This document shows, piece by piece, positions 1-10,648 of a stretch of DNA of 64,000 bases. Each line of letters opens with the position of its first letter. The stretch's first letter is position 1. Under the pieces are notes generated by a model, which searched no databases, was not told where the DNA came from, and worked only from the letters and a program-made list of their open reading frames with translations. The position numbers and the translations under genes are program-made. Source of the stretch: Streptomyces fungicidicus (lineage in GTDB: Bacteria; Actinomycetota; Actinomycetes; Streptomycetales; Streptomycetaceae); the NCBI RefSeq assembly GCF_003665435.1, contig NZ_CP023407.1, positions 4,885,501-4,949,500 of the forward strand, written 5' to 3'.

Positions 1-183
1 CGAGCCCTGCGCCACCCGGGTGAACCGGCCGCGCACCTCCGCCACGTTCCGCAGCCGCAGCCGCCGACGGGTGTCCGGGTCGGGATGCGCGTAGTCGGAC
101 ACGGCCACGGTGCCCACCAGGGAGGAGGACCGCCGTGCGGACTTGACCAACGCCAGGTGAACGCCCACATCACTCCGTATCAT
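1..183 (-). CDS. Hypothetical protein, 3' end outside window
   Basis: An open frame reads leftward from an ATG at 183 and runs off the window edge, leaving 61 codons. An AGGACC purine stretch lies about five bases upstream of the ATG. The visible residues are Arg/Ser/Val-rich, with a basic patch around residues 44-50, and I recognise no motif. It is divergent from the gene at 243, so the A+T-richer stretch 184-242 probably holds promoters for both. The product is unknown. Confidence 0.45.
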   Translation of the reverse strand, partial: MIRSDVGVHLALVKSARRSSSLVGTVAVSDYAHPDPDTRRRLRLRNVAEVRGRFTRVAQGS

Positions 184-242
184 GACGAGGTCCTGCAGCC
201 AGTTACCTGCTTCAACGAAGCTTACTGAAAAGGGTGTTGATA

Positions 243-1235
243 ATGCGTCGGGACAGGTTCACGGTGATCGGCAGGGAAACCGGCTGTCATATCTTCGAGG
301 GTGACGGAACCCGTCCCATCCGCGAGGCCGACATACGCGTCAAGTACCGCGGGACGCGGGTGGAGTTCCCGGAGGAGATCGGCGGCTGGCGGCACGCCGT
401 CCAGGAGGAGGAGCGGCGCAAGGAGGCCCTCGGCCTGCCGCACCGCTGGAACAACGACCGCTTCGCCGTGGAGCGGGTCGTCGTGACCCGCACCCACCTG
501 GCCGAGGAACCCGTCGTCACTCTCACCCTGCAGGACGCCGACTACTACGACTTCCTCACCACCTCCCTCAACCTGGAACGCAAGCAGCGCAACGGTCTGA
601 CCCTGCGCAAGCAGTACCTGGAGAGCGAGGACCCGGTCCACGCCCCGGCGTGGATGAACTGCAGCTTCGGGGTCAACGTGGCGCTGGAGACCGGCAGGGA
701 CGGCAAGATGCTGTTCTCCCGGCGCAGCGCCCATGTGGCCGGGCCCAACAGCAGCCGCTGGAACTCCTCCGCCAACGAGGGCATGGCCCGCAAGCACGAC
801 CTGCCCGAGGACGGCAGCCCGATCAGCCTGCACGCGGTGGCCCGCCGTGCCCTGTTCGAGGAGCTGGCCGTGCACGCCACCGACGAGCTGGACCTGGAGC
901 TCCTCGGCTTCGGCCTGGACCTGGACAACCACCAGTGGGCGGCGTTCTTCCGCGCGGTGCTGCCCGGCCTGGACGAGGACACCCTGCGGCTGCGCTGGAG
1001 CCGCGGCGTCACCGACAAGTGGGAGCACGACCGCTTCGAGTTCGTGCCCGCGGATCCCGAGTCCGTGCTCGGCTTCATGGCCGGCGAGCCGGCCGAGCGG
1101 TGGACCCCGTGTGCCCCGGCCCTCTTCTACCTCGCCCTGGTGCGCGGCGCCGTACGGCGTGCGGGGGGCGACCCCGCCGCGCGCTTCGAGGTCGAGACGG
1201 CGGAGCAGCGGGTCGTCGAGGCCCGCAGGCCGTAG
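243..1235 (+). CDS. Nudix-like hypothetical protein
   Basis: A 330-residue soluble protein of unknown function. I chose ATG 243 because an AAAAGGG ribosome site lies eight bases upstream; the in-frame GTG at 234 has none. In the C-terminal half, the sequence ISLHAVARRALFEELAV resembles the second half of a Nudix box (REUxEExGU): the paired glutamates are kept, but the leading Gly and Glu are not, so catalysis is uncertain. The N-terminal half (about 1-150) looks beta-rich and unfamiliar. It stands alone: the left neighbour is divergent, and the next feature is the broken DUF255 gene 80 bases downstream, outside the island repeats. A Nudix-like nucleotide-binding role is a guess from one motif. 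Confidence 0.6.
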   Translation: MRRDRFTVIGRETGCHIFEGDGTRPIREADIRVKYRGTRVEFPEEIGGWRHAVQEEERRKEALGLPHRWNNDRFAVERVVVTRTHLAEEPVVTLTLQDADYYDFLTTSLNLERKQRNGLTLRKQYLESEDPVHAPAWMNCSFGVNVALETGRDGKMLFSRRSAHVAGPNSSRWNSSANEGMARKHDLPEDGSPISLHAVARRALFEELAVHATDELDLELLGFGLDLDNHQWAAFFRAVLPGLDEDTLRLRWSRGVTDKWEHDRFEFVPADPESVLGFMAGEPAERWTPCAPALFYLALVRGAVRRAGGDPAARFEVETAEQRVVEARRP

Positions 1236-1314
1236 CGGCGTGCCCGGGGGACACGGGGGCGGCCGCGGCGTCGCCTGTTCCCCGGGGCGCGGCCGGGTGC
1301 GCGAGGATGGACGC

Positions 1315-1479
1315 ATGGCGAACCGACTAGCGCAGGCCACGTCCCCCTACCTCCTCCAGCACGCCGACAACCCCGTCGACTGGTGGTCCTGGTCCGAGGA
1401 GGCCTTCGCCGAGGCGCGCCGGCGCGATGTGCCGGTGCTGCTGAGCGTCGGCTACTCGAGCTGCCACTGGTGCCAGTGA
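1315..1479 (+). pseudogene. 5' fragment of a DUF255 thioredoxin-domain gene
   Basis: ATG 1315 has a GAGGA ribosome site and opens 54 codons matching the start of the complete DUF255 gene at 7036. The match runs through the HADNPVDWW segment to the redox motif CHWC, after which a TGA follows. From 1357 to 1475 the DNA is identical to 7075-7193. The first 14 codons differ from the second copy mostly at synonymous positions. I read this as the original host 5' end, cut off from its body by insertion of the 5.7-kb island. It could still make a 54-residue peptide ending at the redox motif. Confidence 0.85.
1357..1475 (+). repeat. Left 119-bp direct repeat flanking island
   Basis: Perfect match by eye to 7075-7193. 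It covers DUF255 codons from the Gln before HADNP to the first two bases of the codon after CHWC. At 1356/7074 the copies differ (C/T), and at 1476/7194 (G/C) they diverge completely. It is read as the left attachment repeat of the island. Confidence 0.85.
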
Positions 1480-1791
1480 ACCCGCAAACCGAGTAGTCCG
1501 CGGCCCGGGGAAAGCTGACCGGCTGGCTGCACTTCCTGGCGCTCAGGCCCACAGCCGCGCGGAGCACCTCTGCTGCCCAGGGGAGGATTGTTGTGTGGAG
1601 GCTGACGGTCTCGCCAGATAGCTGGAACTCCGAGGCAGGTCGGGCATATCCGGAGCTGGAAGAGCGAAACTAGGGTGCCGTCTTCCACCGTCTGAGAGTA
1701 TGGCCGCGGCTGAGCCGGCGCGCCGCTGGAGCGGTGTTCGCTGAGGTCGGCACGGCCTCGCCAGACATGGTTTGACCGAACGGGAGCCCAG
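1480..1791. other. Non-coding left end of island
   Basis: About 310 bases between the truncated DUF255 copy and the ATPase gene. No frame gives a recognisable protein. It should contain the promoter of the three-gene operon. I see no convincing -35/-10 pair and no integrase remnant. Confidence 0.4.
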
Positions 1792-3054
1792 GTGTCGTTG
1801 GAACGGTTCTCGCTGGAGAACTATCGCTGCTTCAGGGAGAGACAGGAGGTGGAGCTTGGAAGGATCACCGTGGTGCTGGGCCGGAACAATTCCGGCAAGA
1901 GTGCGGTCGTGCGAGCGCTCCCGCTCCTTTCCCTCGGTATCCGCGGCGACTCCCCGTACCCTCTGGACCTGGACCTGATCCAGGGCTTCACTCCTTCGTT
2001 CGCCGATCTGATCCACGGCTCGTCGCCCCATGGGCACATTCGCCTGGGAGCGTCGATCGGGCGCGAGGACGGCGAGACCGTCAGTGCCACCGCCGAGGTT
2101 CAGAACATCGCCAACCAGGGAATGCAACTGGTCTCCTCGGTGCAGCTCTCCTGCAGGGCGGAGGTCGCGAACTTCTCCTGGATCCCCGGCATCGACGCCT
2201 ACTCCCCGGAGAAGCGCGCGTATCTTGTCGACGGCCAGGAGGCCAAAGTCGGATTTCGCGGGCTGCTGCCCGATCCGGCCGACTGGCCGGACTCCGTCGG
2301 CGGTGTCAGCGGCGTCACTGGGCTCATTCGGGAAGGCCTCGACGAGATCCGGTATCTGGGTCCGTTTAGGAAGAGCCCGAAGCGTTTCTTCCGGTCTCCG
2401 GCCAGAAGCCTGGGCAGCGTCGGCTATAGGGGTGAGAGGGCGCTCGGCATGCTCGCCGCGGACGAGGTGTACGGGCGCGGTCTGATTGGCCGTGAGGTGA
2501 ACACCCTGCTGGAAAGCATCTTGCCCGGGTGGCGCCTCGAAGTCACCGACGTCGGCTCCGGGATGTACATCCCCAAGCTGCGTTCCCTGCGCGACCCCGA
2601 TCTCGTCGTCCACATCGACGACGTCGGCACCGGTGTGGTCCAGTTCCTGCCGATAGTGATCCAGCGGGCCGCGGACCGCGTGGAACCGCCCGCCGGGCCG
2701 GTGATCGAGATCGTGGAGGAGCCCGAACTCCATCTCCATCCTTCGGCGCACGCCGCGATTGCCGATCTCTACGTCGAAGCCGTGCAGGGGTCGCAGGTGC
2801 GCTTCCTGGTGGAGACGCACAGCGAGAATTTCCTCCTCAGGCTGCGCCGACGGGTCGCGGAGCGGAAGCTGGCGCCGGAGGACGTGAGGATCTACTTCGT
2901 CGAGCAGGCCGAGGGGGCCGCCACCCTGCGGAAGATCGAGGTGGACGCCCTCGGCAACCTCGACTACTGGCCGCGGGGGGTCTTCGCGGAGGACTTCGAG
3001 GAGGTGCGCGCCCTCGCGGACGCGCAGGCGAATCGGATCGACGATGCGCGTTGA
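1792..3054 (+). CDS. AAA ATPase, DUF3696 / OLD-like type
   Basis: A 420-residue RecF/OLD-like ATPase. The GTG start has GGGAG six bases upstream. The Walker A motif GRNNSGKS is at residues 30-37. The Walker B region, with the family signature EEPELHLHP, is near residues 307-316, followed by a VETHSE switch typical of AAA_15/AAA_21 proteins. The C-terminus (LDYWPRGVFAEDFEE) matches the DUF3696 ending in which an acidic or aromatic residue precedes WP and a GxF follows. Such ATPases dimerise on DNA or couple to effector nucleases. The gene overlaps the next by 11 bases, implying coupled translation with the TOPRIM-like partner. I infer the sensor or motor of a defence system; phage resistance has not been shown for this set. 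Confidence 0.85.
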   Translation: MSLERFSLENYRCFRERQEVELGRITVVLGRNNSGKSAVVRALPLLSLGIRGDSPYPLDLDLIQGFTPSFADLIHGSSPHGHIRLGASIGREDGETVSATAEVQNIANQGMQLVSSVQLSCRAEVANFSWIPGIDAYSPEKRAYLVDGQEAKVGFRGLLPDPADWPDSVGGVSGVTGLIREGLDEIRYLGPFRKSPKRFFRSPARSLGSVGYRGERALGMLAADEVYGRGLIGREVNTLLESILPGWRLEVTDVGSGMYIPKLRSLRDPDLVVHIDDVGTGVVQFLPIVIQRAADRVEPPAGPVIEIVEEPELHLHPSAHAAIADLYVEAVQGSQVRFLVETHSENFLLRLRRRVAERKLAPEDVRIYFVEQAEGAATLRKIEVDALGNLDYWPRGVFAEDFEEVRALADAQANRIDDAR

Positions 3055-4069
3055 GATTCCCGTCGACCTGTTGAAGGACCATCAGGGTGACGAGAACGCG
3101 GAGCTCATATTGAAGCTGATCGCGTTCTTCAGGGAGGCGCGGCACGAGTGGGCGATCTCCCCGCATGATGTGGACGCCGTCCATACGTTCCTGGTGCGTC
3201 ACCTCCCGGTCCTGGCGCAGAGCTACCTGCTGCTCGCGCAGAAGGCGAGCATGGCGCAGGCCTGGGCGCCGCAAATGGGGACCACGGGCGTGGTCAGGGT
3301 GGCCGGCGAGACGCTCGCGGCGGACATCCGCGACCTGGAGCGACCGGCCGTGCTGGTCGTGGAGAACGCGATCTACGACTGGCAGATGATTGAGGCGCTT
3401 GCACGCCTGCTCGGCTGCGAGGACGTCGTCGACGCCAAGGAGGGCAGCCGCCTCGGCGTGTATAACGGAGGTGGCAAGGATGGGGCGACCCGGCACGCCG
3501 TCGACCATGCCGCGCAGTTCTGCCGTACCAAGCGTGTGGTCCTCGTCATCGACAGCGACAGCTTTCACCCCACGGACCGGACCGGCAATCATGAGAAGGC
3601 CGAAACCGCGGCCCGCCAAGGTGTGAGGGCGCACGTCCTCAGCTTCCGGGAGATGGAGAACTACATTCCCAACCGGGTCCTGGCCCGGCAGCCGAAGAAG
3701 ACGGTCGGAATGTCCTCCATGGCCAAGCGCCTGGAATCCCTCAAGACCTTCTCGTCCGAGCAGCGTGCCCACTTCGACATGAAGCACGGGTTCAAAGGGA
3801 AGCCGCAGAAGGGTGCCGACCAAAAGGGGCGCCACTCCGGGAAGGCCGGAACCACCTACGTCATCCCGCCGCGCCACGGTGATCTGTACGACGAAGTGGC
3901 GGAGCAGGATCTCATCACCCTGCAGGAGGGATTCGGGACGGACTTGCCGGATCTGTTCCTCCAAGAGGTGAAGCGCGGCGGCATATCGGAGCGGGACCTG
4001 GACGGCCTGGGCCCTGGAGCGAAACAGGAATTGCGATCGATGTTCGAAACGATTCGGGGCGTGATCTGA
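3044..4069 (+). CDS. TOPRIM-like protein paired with ATPase
   Basis: A 341-residue soluble protein. The ATG lies inside the end of the ATPase gene, so expression is likely coupled. The central part has the layout of a TOPRIM fold: a first strand ending in an acidic residue (VLVVEN, Glu 107), a glycine-rich NGGG stretch near 141, a strand with a DxD pair (LVIDSDS, Asp 170 and Asp 172), and then FREMENYIP near 206. OLD-family and DUF4435 TOPRIM nucleases share this order. The N-terminal 95 residues are helical and unassigned; residues 215-260 are Lys/Gly-rich and may bind nucleic acid. The likely role is a metal-dependent nuclease controlled by the upstream ATPase. This is a fold-level inference, not an assignment to a named family. 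Confidence 0.65.
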   Translation: MRVEIPVDLLKDHQGDENAELILKLIAFFREARHEWAISPHDVDAVHTFLVRHLPVLAQSYLLLAQKASMAQAWAPQMGTTGVVRVAGETLAADIRDLERPAVLVVENAIYDWQMIEALARLLGCEDVVDAKEGSRLGVYNGGGKDGATRHAVDHAAQFCRTKRVVLVIDSDSFHPTDRTGNHEKAETAARQGVRAHVLSFREMENYIPNRVLARQPKKTVGMSSMAKRLESLKTFSSEQRAHFDMKHGFKGKPQKGADQKGRHSGKAGTTYVIPPRHGDLYDEVAEQDLITLQEGFGTDLPDLFLQEVKRGGISERDLDGLGPGAKQELRSMFETIRGVI

Positions 4070-4071
4070 GC

Positions 4072-5745
4072 ATGGGAGACATCGAGGTGGTCAAAGATAT
4101 CTCCGTAGTGCCGGAGGTCCACTTCTTGGAGCAGGTCCTGGAGCGGATCGCGCAGGGCGAGCTGCGGGTGCCGAAGTTCCAGCGTCCGTTCCTGTGGCGC
4201 CCCGAGCAGATGCTCCAGCTCTTCGACAGCATGGAGCGCGGCTACCCGATGGGCAGCCTGCTCATCTGGGAGACCACCATGCCGCTCGAAAGCCTCGACA
4301 CCATCGGTGGGCGAAGGATTCCGCCGGCACCGGAAGGGGCGAAGGTCGCTTATGTCTTGGACGGTCACCAGCGGCTCTCAACGCTCTTCGGCGTCCTCCA
4401 TCGCTCGGCCGAGGCCCCGCGGTCCGTGCGTCAGGAGGACTGGATGTGGTGGGTCTACCGGCCGCTCGTCCGGTCGGAACACGACGGCGTGCGCTACCGC
4501 CACTGGAAGAGCGGCGAGCCGGTGCCCAGCCACTTCCTGCCCATGCGGTCCGTACTGGGGACCCTGGACTTCCTCGAATATGCACGGACGCTGTCCGACG
4601 TCTCCCACTCCCGTGAGGAGGCCGACCGCCTCACCAAGGAGAGCGAGCGCATCGCGAAGCGGGTGAAGAATTACAAGGTCTCCGTGGTGCGTATGGAGGG
4701 CGGCACTCTCCAGCAGGCCATCGAGGTCTTCTCCAGAATCAACAGCAGCGGTCAGAAGATGCGTCCCGACCAGATGGTCTCCGCACTGACCTACGGGACC
4801 ATCGGCTCGGAGACGCTCAGCGACAAGATGGAGGAGATCAAGGGGCGGATCGCCGCTTCGGGCTTCGGCGAGATCCCGATCATGACGATCTTCCAGACCG
4901 TCCTCGCGCTGTCTGGCGAGGAGGACGTGCAGCGGGACACATCCTGGGAGACGATGGCCCGCAAGGTCCAGGGCCAGCTCATGACCGCGGTGGAGGACAC
5001 CGACCTGATCCTTCAGCAGGTGGTCGAGTTCCTACGGCAGGAGGTCCAGGTCCCGCTGGCTCGCCTGGTTCCCTACAACATCCAGATCATGCTGCTCGCC
5101 GTCTTCTTCCACTTCTCCGACAAAGTCGAAGCGGAGCAGCGGGTCAAGCTCCGGCACTGGTTCTGGACCACGTCCCTGGCGGGCACCTTCGCCGGGTCCA
5201 CCACCACCCAGGTCCGGAACTTCATCAAAGAGGTGAAGGCCTTCGCCCGGGGCGAGGGTGGGCTCAGCTACTCCGCTGAGCGGGCCCGTTCCTTCCCCGA
5301 ACGCTTCGACCTGCGCAGCGCGCGCGTGCGCGCCTACCTCCTCTGGGACCTGCAGACGTTCCCGGACCGGAAGAACCTCGACGGCGGTACCGCCAACGTG
5401 CTGGAACAGCTTGCGACGGCGCACAGTGAGACCTATCGACACGTGATCACCCAGAGCGGGGTCCCTGAGGCTTCCAGTCCTGCCAACCGGATCGTCATGA
5501 CGACGCCGCCGGGCGTGTCGATCCGGCAGGCGCTCATCAGGCTCGCGGAGGACGGGCGCACCGACATCCTGGACTCGCACGGAGTCAGCCTTGCGTCCAT
5601 CGAGCACCTCAAGGCCGACGAGTTCACCGAGTTCATCCTCGTCCGGCAGCAGGAACTAGCGGCGCGGGAGAAGCAGTTCATCGAGAGTCTGGGTATCAAG
5701 TCGGCCGACAAGGAGGTCGGTGAGGCCGACATCGACACCGAGTGA
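4072..5745 (+). CDS. DUF262 domain protein (GmrS-like N-terminus)
   Basis: A 557-residue protein starting two bases after the preceding stop codon. The N-terminal domain has the DUF262 signatures VPKFQRPFLW (about residue 33), the GYPMGSLLIW turn, and YVLDGHQRLSTL (about 94-105). The DGQQR-like motif is the NTP-binding or hydrolysing ParB/Srx-type centre seen in GmrS of the GmrSD type IV restriction enzyme and in BrxU. Residues 215-240 (SRINSSGQKM) are also typical of the family. A canonical GmrD-like HNH at the C-terminus is not visible; the C-terminal 150 residues are unassigned. It is the third gene of the ATPase/TOPRIM operon and is followed by a strong hairpin. I infer an NTP-sensing or nuclease component of a defence system. 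Confidence 0.8.
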   Translation: MGDIEVVKDISVVPEVHFLEQVLERIAQGELRVPKFQRPFLWRPEQMLQLFDSMERGYPMGSLLIWETTMPLESLDTIGGRRIPPAPEGAKVAYVLDGHQRLSTLFGVLHRSAEAPRSVRQEDWMWWVYRPLVRSEHDGVRYRHWKSGEPVPSHFLPMRSVLGTLDFLEYARTLSDVSHSREEADRLTKESERIAKRVKNYKVSVVRMEGGTLQQAIEVFSRINSSGQKMRPDQMVSALTYGTIGSETLSDKMEEIKGRIAASGFGEIPIMTIFQTVLALSGEEDVQRDTSWETMARKVQGQLMTAVEDTDLILQQVVEFLRQEVQVPLARLVPYNIQIMLLAVFFHFSDKVEAEQRVKLRHWFWTTSLAGTFAGSTTTQVRNFIKEVKAFARGEGGLSYSAERARSFPERFDLRSARVRAYLLWDLQTFPDRKNLDGGTANVLEQLATAHSETYRHVITQSGVPEASSPANRIVMTTPPGVSIRQALIRLAEDGRTDILDSHGVSLASIEHLKADEFTEFILVRQQELAAREKQFIESLGIKSADKEVGEADIDTE

Positions 5746-5861
5746 GGGGTAGCGAGCCCAGGCTTGTACAGCCTCGAAGGCGCAATGCGGCTTCACCGCC
5801 ACCGCCCTGGAGCGGCAGCCGGCATGGGATCACCACCTGCCTGTGTCTTGTCCGAACCGGC

Positions 5862-5895
5862 ATGGCCGTGCGGGATGCCTCTCCCGCACGGCCAT
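5862..5895 (+). terminator. Terminator of the three-gene operon
   Basis: Perfect 14-bp inverted repeat (5862-5875 with 5882-5895) and a six-base loop, about 120 bases after the DUF262 stop codon. A second, weaker 7-bp hairpin follows at 5904-5928. There is no U-tract, as is usual in Streptomyces. Confidence 0.7.
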
Positions 5896-6239
5896 ACTCA
5901 TCACACGAGTTTCTGCACTCGACTCGTGAGGATCGGCCTAGTTTCCCGTGTCCTCTTGTATCGCCGCCGACGGTGACGTCAGCCCGTTAACGTTGATGAA
6001 CCGCAACTGGATACCAAGACTTGGCTCGCTTCTTGGACGGCTGCCTTGTGGGGCGTACGTCCGCGTGCCCTTGAGTAGTTCTTGACCGGAAATTGCTGAA
6101 CGATCGCGTACGAGCTGGAGTGGCATCCGCACGTGGTGCAATGTAGTCCACAGTTAAACAATGTCCCGATTGATCCTCGAAGCACCGTGATGTGGGCGCT
6201 GACGGTCAAGCGTCGATAGCGGGGCGACTTCTCGGTGCC
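5896..6239. other. Gene-free, A+T-richer stretch of island
   Basis: About 340 bases between the operon terminator and the end of the Uma2 gene. No frame carries a recognisable protein. Apart from the small hairpin noted at 5904-5928, I see nothing specific in it. Confidence 0.4.
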
Positions 6240-6806
6240 TTACAAGAGCCCAAGATCGACCGTGATGGAGAAAGGTGTATTGGTCTTCACCGTGCCGGTG
6301 AACATCTCGCCGTCCCTGTATGCCTTGGTGGCGGGATCGAGAACGTACGTGTAGATGATTGGGACGCCGGTGGCGGCCTGTTCGACCCGCCAGTAGAAGG
6401 GGATGCCGGCCTTGGCGTACTGGTCGACCTTCACGATCCGGTCCGTGGTCTCCGAACCGGGCGACACGACCTCGACGACCAGGAGTACGTGCTCGGGGCG
6501 GGTGGGAGTGAGGTCGATGGTCTCTGCCCGGTAGACGATGACGTCCGGACGGCGGTTGGTGAGCGGAACGTCCTGTAGGCGGACGTCGAAGTCCGTGTCT
6601 GCGTTCCAGTCCGGTCCCGCAGCGGCGTCCATGGCATTGGCCAGGATGCGGGCCAGCCGGTTGTGCCTTTTCGAGGCGCTCGGGCTCACGACGACCATCC
6701 CGTCCACGATCTCGATGCCGGCGCACTGCTCCTCGGACCAGGAGTCGTACTGCTCCGCGCTGATCTGCGTATGCATCCACGCAGGCGCCACCATCTCGGC
6801 GGACAT
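6240..6806 (-). CDS. Uma2 family (DUF820) nuclease-like protein
   Basis: A 188-residue protein with a textbook ribosome site (AAGGAGGT) seven bases before ATG 6806. It has the Uma2/DUF820 restriction-endonuclease-like core: RRPDVIVY (Asp 88), a strand VVEVVSPGS (Glu 112), then a helix with Lys 126 and the QYAKAGIPFYW motif. These form the PD-(D/E)xK layout of a putative metal-dependent nuclease. Uma2 proteins are widespread in Streptomyces and cyanobacteria; their substrate is mostly unknown. It is convergent with the defence operon and the last gene of the island. It may be island cargo or an independent passenger. Confidence 0.85.
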   Translation of the reverse strand: MSAEMVAPAWMHTQISAEQYDSWSEEQCAGIEIVDGMVVVSPSASKRHNRLARILANAMDAAAGPDWNADTDFDVRLQDVPLTNRRPDVIVYRAETIDLTPTRPEHVLLVVEVVSPGSETTDRIVKVDQYAKAGIPFYWRVEQAATGVPIIYTYVLDPATKAYRDGEMFTGTVKTNTPFSITVDLGLL

Positions 6807-7035
6807 GGTGTACCTCCTTCGAGGGGCCTCGGCAGGTCCGGCGCTGTTGCGCCCAGCCTACTGTTCCGAGGTGCCGGGCTGCCCGATTCGAAGGAACGCC
6901 GGGAGGAGTTCCACCCGAATCTGAGGTTAAGGAGCCGCCCCCCCACGTGATGGCCCATAAGTGCAATTCGGCCGAGCGGGACGGGCTCGTCAGGGTTTCA
7001 CGGGCCACGTCAGGCACTGTGAGAGGCTGGGTCGC

Positions 7036-9066
<2,031 letters not shown>

Positions 9067-9080
9067 CCCCGCGCTCGGGT

Positions 9081-9101
9081 GGGTACCCCTTGGGGGTACC
9101 C
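9081..9101 (+). terminator. Terminator after DUF255 gene
   Basis: Nine-base arms GGGTACCCC (9081-9089) and GGGGTACCC (9093-9101) with a three-base loop, 15 bases after the stop. It lies between convergent genes and may serve both. Confidence 0.6.
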
Positions 9102-9149
9102 GTTCCGGCGGGTGGCCGTGATTCCGTCAGGGGAGTCGAGTCGTTGGTT

Positions 9150-9881
9150 TCAGTGGGGGGCGGGGCGGGAGGCCACCGCTCGTTCCACGATCGCGACGAG
9201 CTGGTCGTGGTGGGCGCCCTTCCAGTAGGCGCGCCCGCACTCCGCGCACTGCGCGAAGACGTCGTACGTGCGGTGCGTGCCGCCCTTCAGCTGGTCGGCG
9301 ACGTCCTCCTTGCTGGCCTTGCGCAGCAGCCCGTTGCAGGCCGTGCAACGGCTCCACGGCCGCAGCTCGGGCTGGAACCGGTCCAGCACGTACGTGAGTT
9401 GCTCCTCCGGCCGTGTGCTGTAGACGAACGCCCCCGCCCACAGCTCCCGCCGCCGCAGCAGCCCCCGGTCCCGGCTGAGCATGACCCGCTGCTCCGCCGC
9501 CGACCGCGCGGCCAGCGCCGGATCGCCGATGTCCGTCGACTCGTACGCCGTGTCCACGCCCAGCAGCCTCAGCCGGCGGGCCAGCGTCCCGAGGTGCACG
9601 TCGAGCAGGAACCGCAGCGGCGCGCCCGGCACCCGCTGCGGATGCGCGACGGCCCGCACGGTCACCGACTCGCCCGCCTCCGGGACGTGCGCCGCCGGCA
9701 CCTCGCGCCCGTCCACGAGCAGCGCGCCGACCTCGGTCAGCGGGACGCCGAGGGACTCGACGACATGACCCAGGCTGGAGACTCCGTCGGTGGCGGCCTT
9801 CGTGGCGCCGGTGGGGCGTGCCCGCGGGACGAAGAGCAGCAGCTCGGGGGCGAACTCGACGTGGATCTCGGGACCGTTCAC
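9150..9881 (-). CDS. Mut7-C RNase domain protein with ubiquitin-like N-terminus
   Basis: A 243-residue protein; GTG 9881 is chosen because homology-like sequence begins there, although the frame stays open upstream through the neighbouring gene. The N-terminal 80 residues form a Mut7-C ubiquitin-like domain (PLTEVGALLVDGREV). The C-terminal part is the Mut7-C RNase domain (PIN-like): FLLDVHLGTLARRLRLLGVD, then DPALAARSAAEQRVMLSRDRGLL, and a zinc ribbon with two CxxC pairs (CTAC and CAEC). The family is predicted to cleave RNA; its targets are unknown. It lies 41 bases before the hemolysin III-like gene on the same strand. Confidence 0.85.
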   Translation of the reverse strand: MNGPEIHVEFAPELLLFVPRARPTGATKAATDGVSSLGHVVESLGVPLTEVGALLVDGREVPAAHVPEAGESVTVRAVAHPQRVPGAPLRFLLDVHLGTLARRLRLLGVDTAYESTDIGDPALAARSAAEQRVMLSRDRGLLRRRELWAGAFVYSTRPEEQLTYVLDRFQPELRPWSRCTACNGLLRKASKEDVADQLKGGTHRTYDVFAQCAECGRAYWKGAHHDQLVAIVERAVASRPAPH

Positions 9882-9922
9882 CCGGCCAGGATGCCATGCC
9901 GGGTGAAGGGCGCTCCGGTCAT

Positions 9923-10636
9923 TTATCCGTGCTGGTAGGCCACCAGGGAGATGCCCACGTAGTGGGCGATGAAGGCGGCCAGCGTGAACAAGTGGAAGAC
10001 CTCGTGGAAGCCGAACCAGCGCGGTGACGGGTTGGGCTTCTTGATGCCGTAGATCACTCCGCCCGCGCTGTAGAGCAGTCCGCCCACGACCACCAGGACG
10101 AGGACGGCGATGCCGCCCGTGCGCATGAAGTCGGGCAGGAAGAAGACGGCCGCCCAGCCCATCGCGATGTAGCAGGGCGTGTACAGCCAGCGAGGGGCGC
10201 CGACCCAGAAGACCCGGAACACTATCCCGGCGGCGGCCGCCGCCCAGATGCCCCACAGCAGCCAGCGGCCCTTGGAGTGCGGCAGCAGCAGGATCGTCAG
10301 CGGGGTGTAGGTGCCCGCGATGATCAGGAAGATGTTCGCGTGGTCGAGGCGGCGCAGCACCCCGTCCATGCGGGGACTCCAGTCTCCCCGGTGGTAGAGC
10401 GCGCTCACGCCGAACAGCAGGCACGCGGTCAGCGCGTAGACCGCGCAGGCGAGGCGTCCCCGGGTGGAGTCGGCGAAGGCGGTCAGTACCAGCCCGGCGA
10501 CCAGGGCGGCGGGGAACATGCCGAGGTGCAGCCAGCCGCGGAGCTTGGGTTTGACCGGATGGGGCAGGGAGGTCGCCACCGGTCCGGGGCCGTCGGCCGG
10601 CGGATTCGCGGAGGCGTCGGGGGCGAACGCAGTCAT
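9923..10636 (-). CDS. Hemolysin III / PAQR family membrane protein
   Basis: An integral membrane protein of 237 residues with seven predicted transmembrane segments. It has the PAQR signatures SALYHRGDWSP, the RRLDHANIFLIIAGTYTPL block, and the C-terminal FHEVFHLFTLAAFIAHY, which supply the conserved Ser, Asp and His metal ligands. Bacterial members (TrhA/YqfA) affect membrane energetics and are not proven cytolysins. ATG 10636 is chosen, but ATG 10645 is equally possible and neither has a clear ribosome site. An 18-bp palindrome lies just upstream, suggesting control by a TetR-type repressor. Divergent from pckG. Confidence 0.88.
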   Translation of the reverse strand: MTAFAPDASANPPADGPGPVATSLPHPVKPKLRGWLHLGMFPAALVAGLVLTAFADSTRGRLACAVYALTACLLFGVSALYHRGDWSPRMDGVLRRLDHANIFLIIAGTYTPLTILLLPHSKGRWLLWGIWAAAAAGIVFRVFWVGAPRWLYTPCYIAMGWAAVFFLPDFMRTGGIAVLVLVVVGGLLYSAGGVIYGIKKPNPSPRWFGFHEVFHLFTLAAFIAHYVGISLVAYQHG

Positions 10637-10648
10637 GCCTCGCATCGT

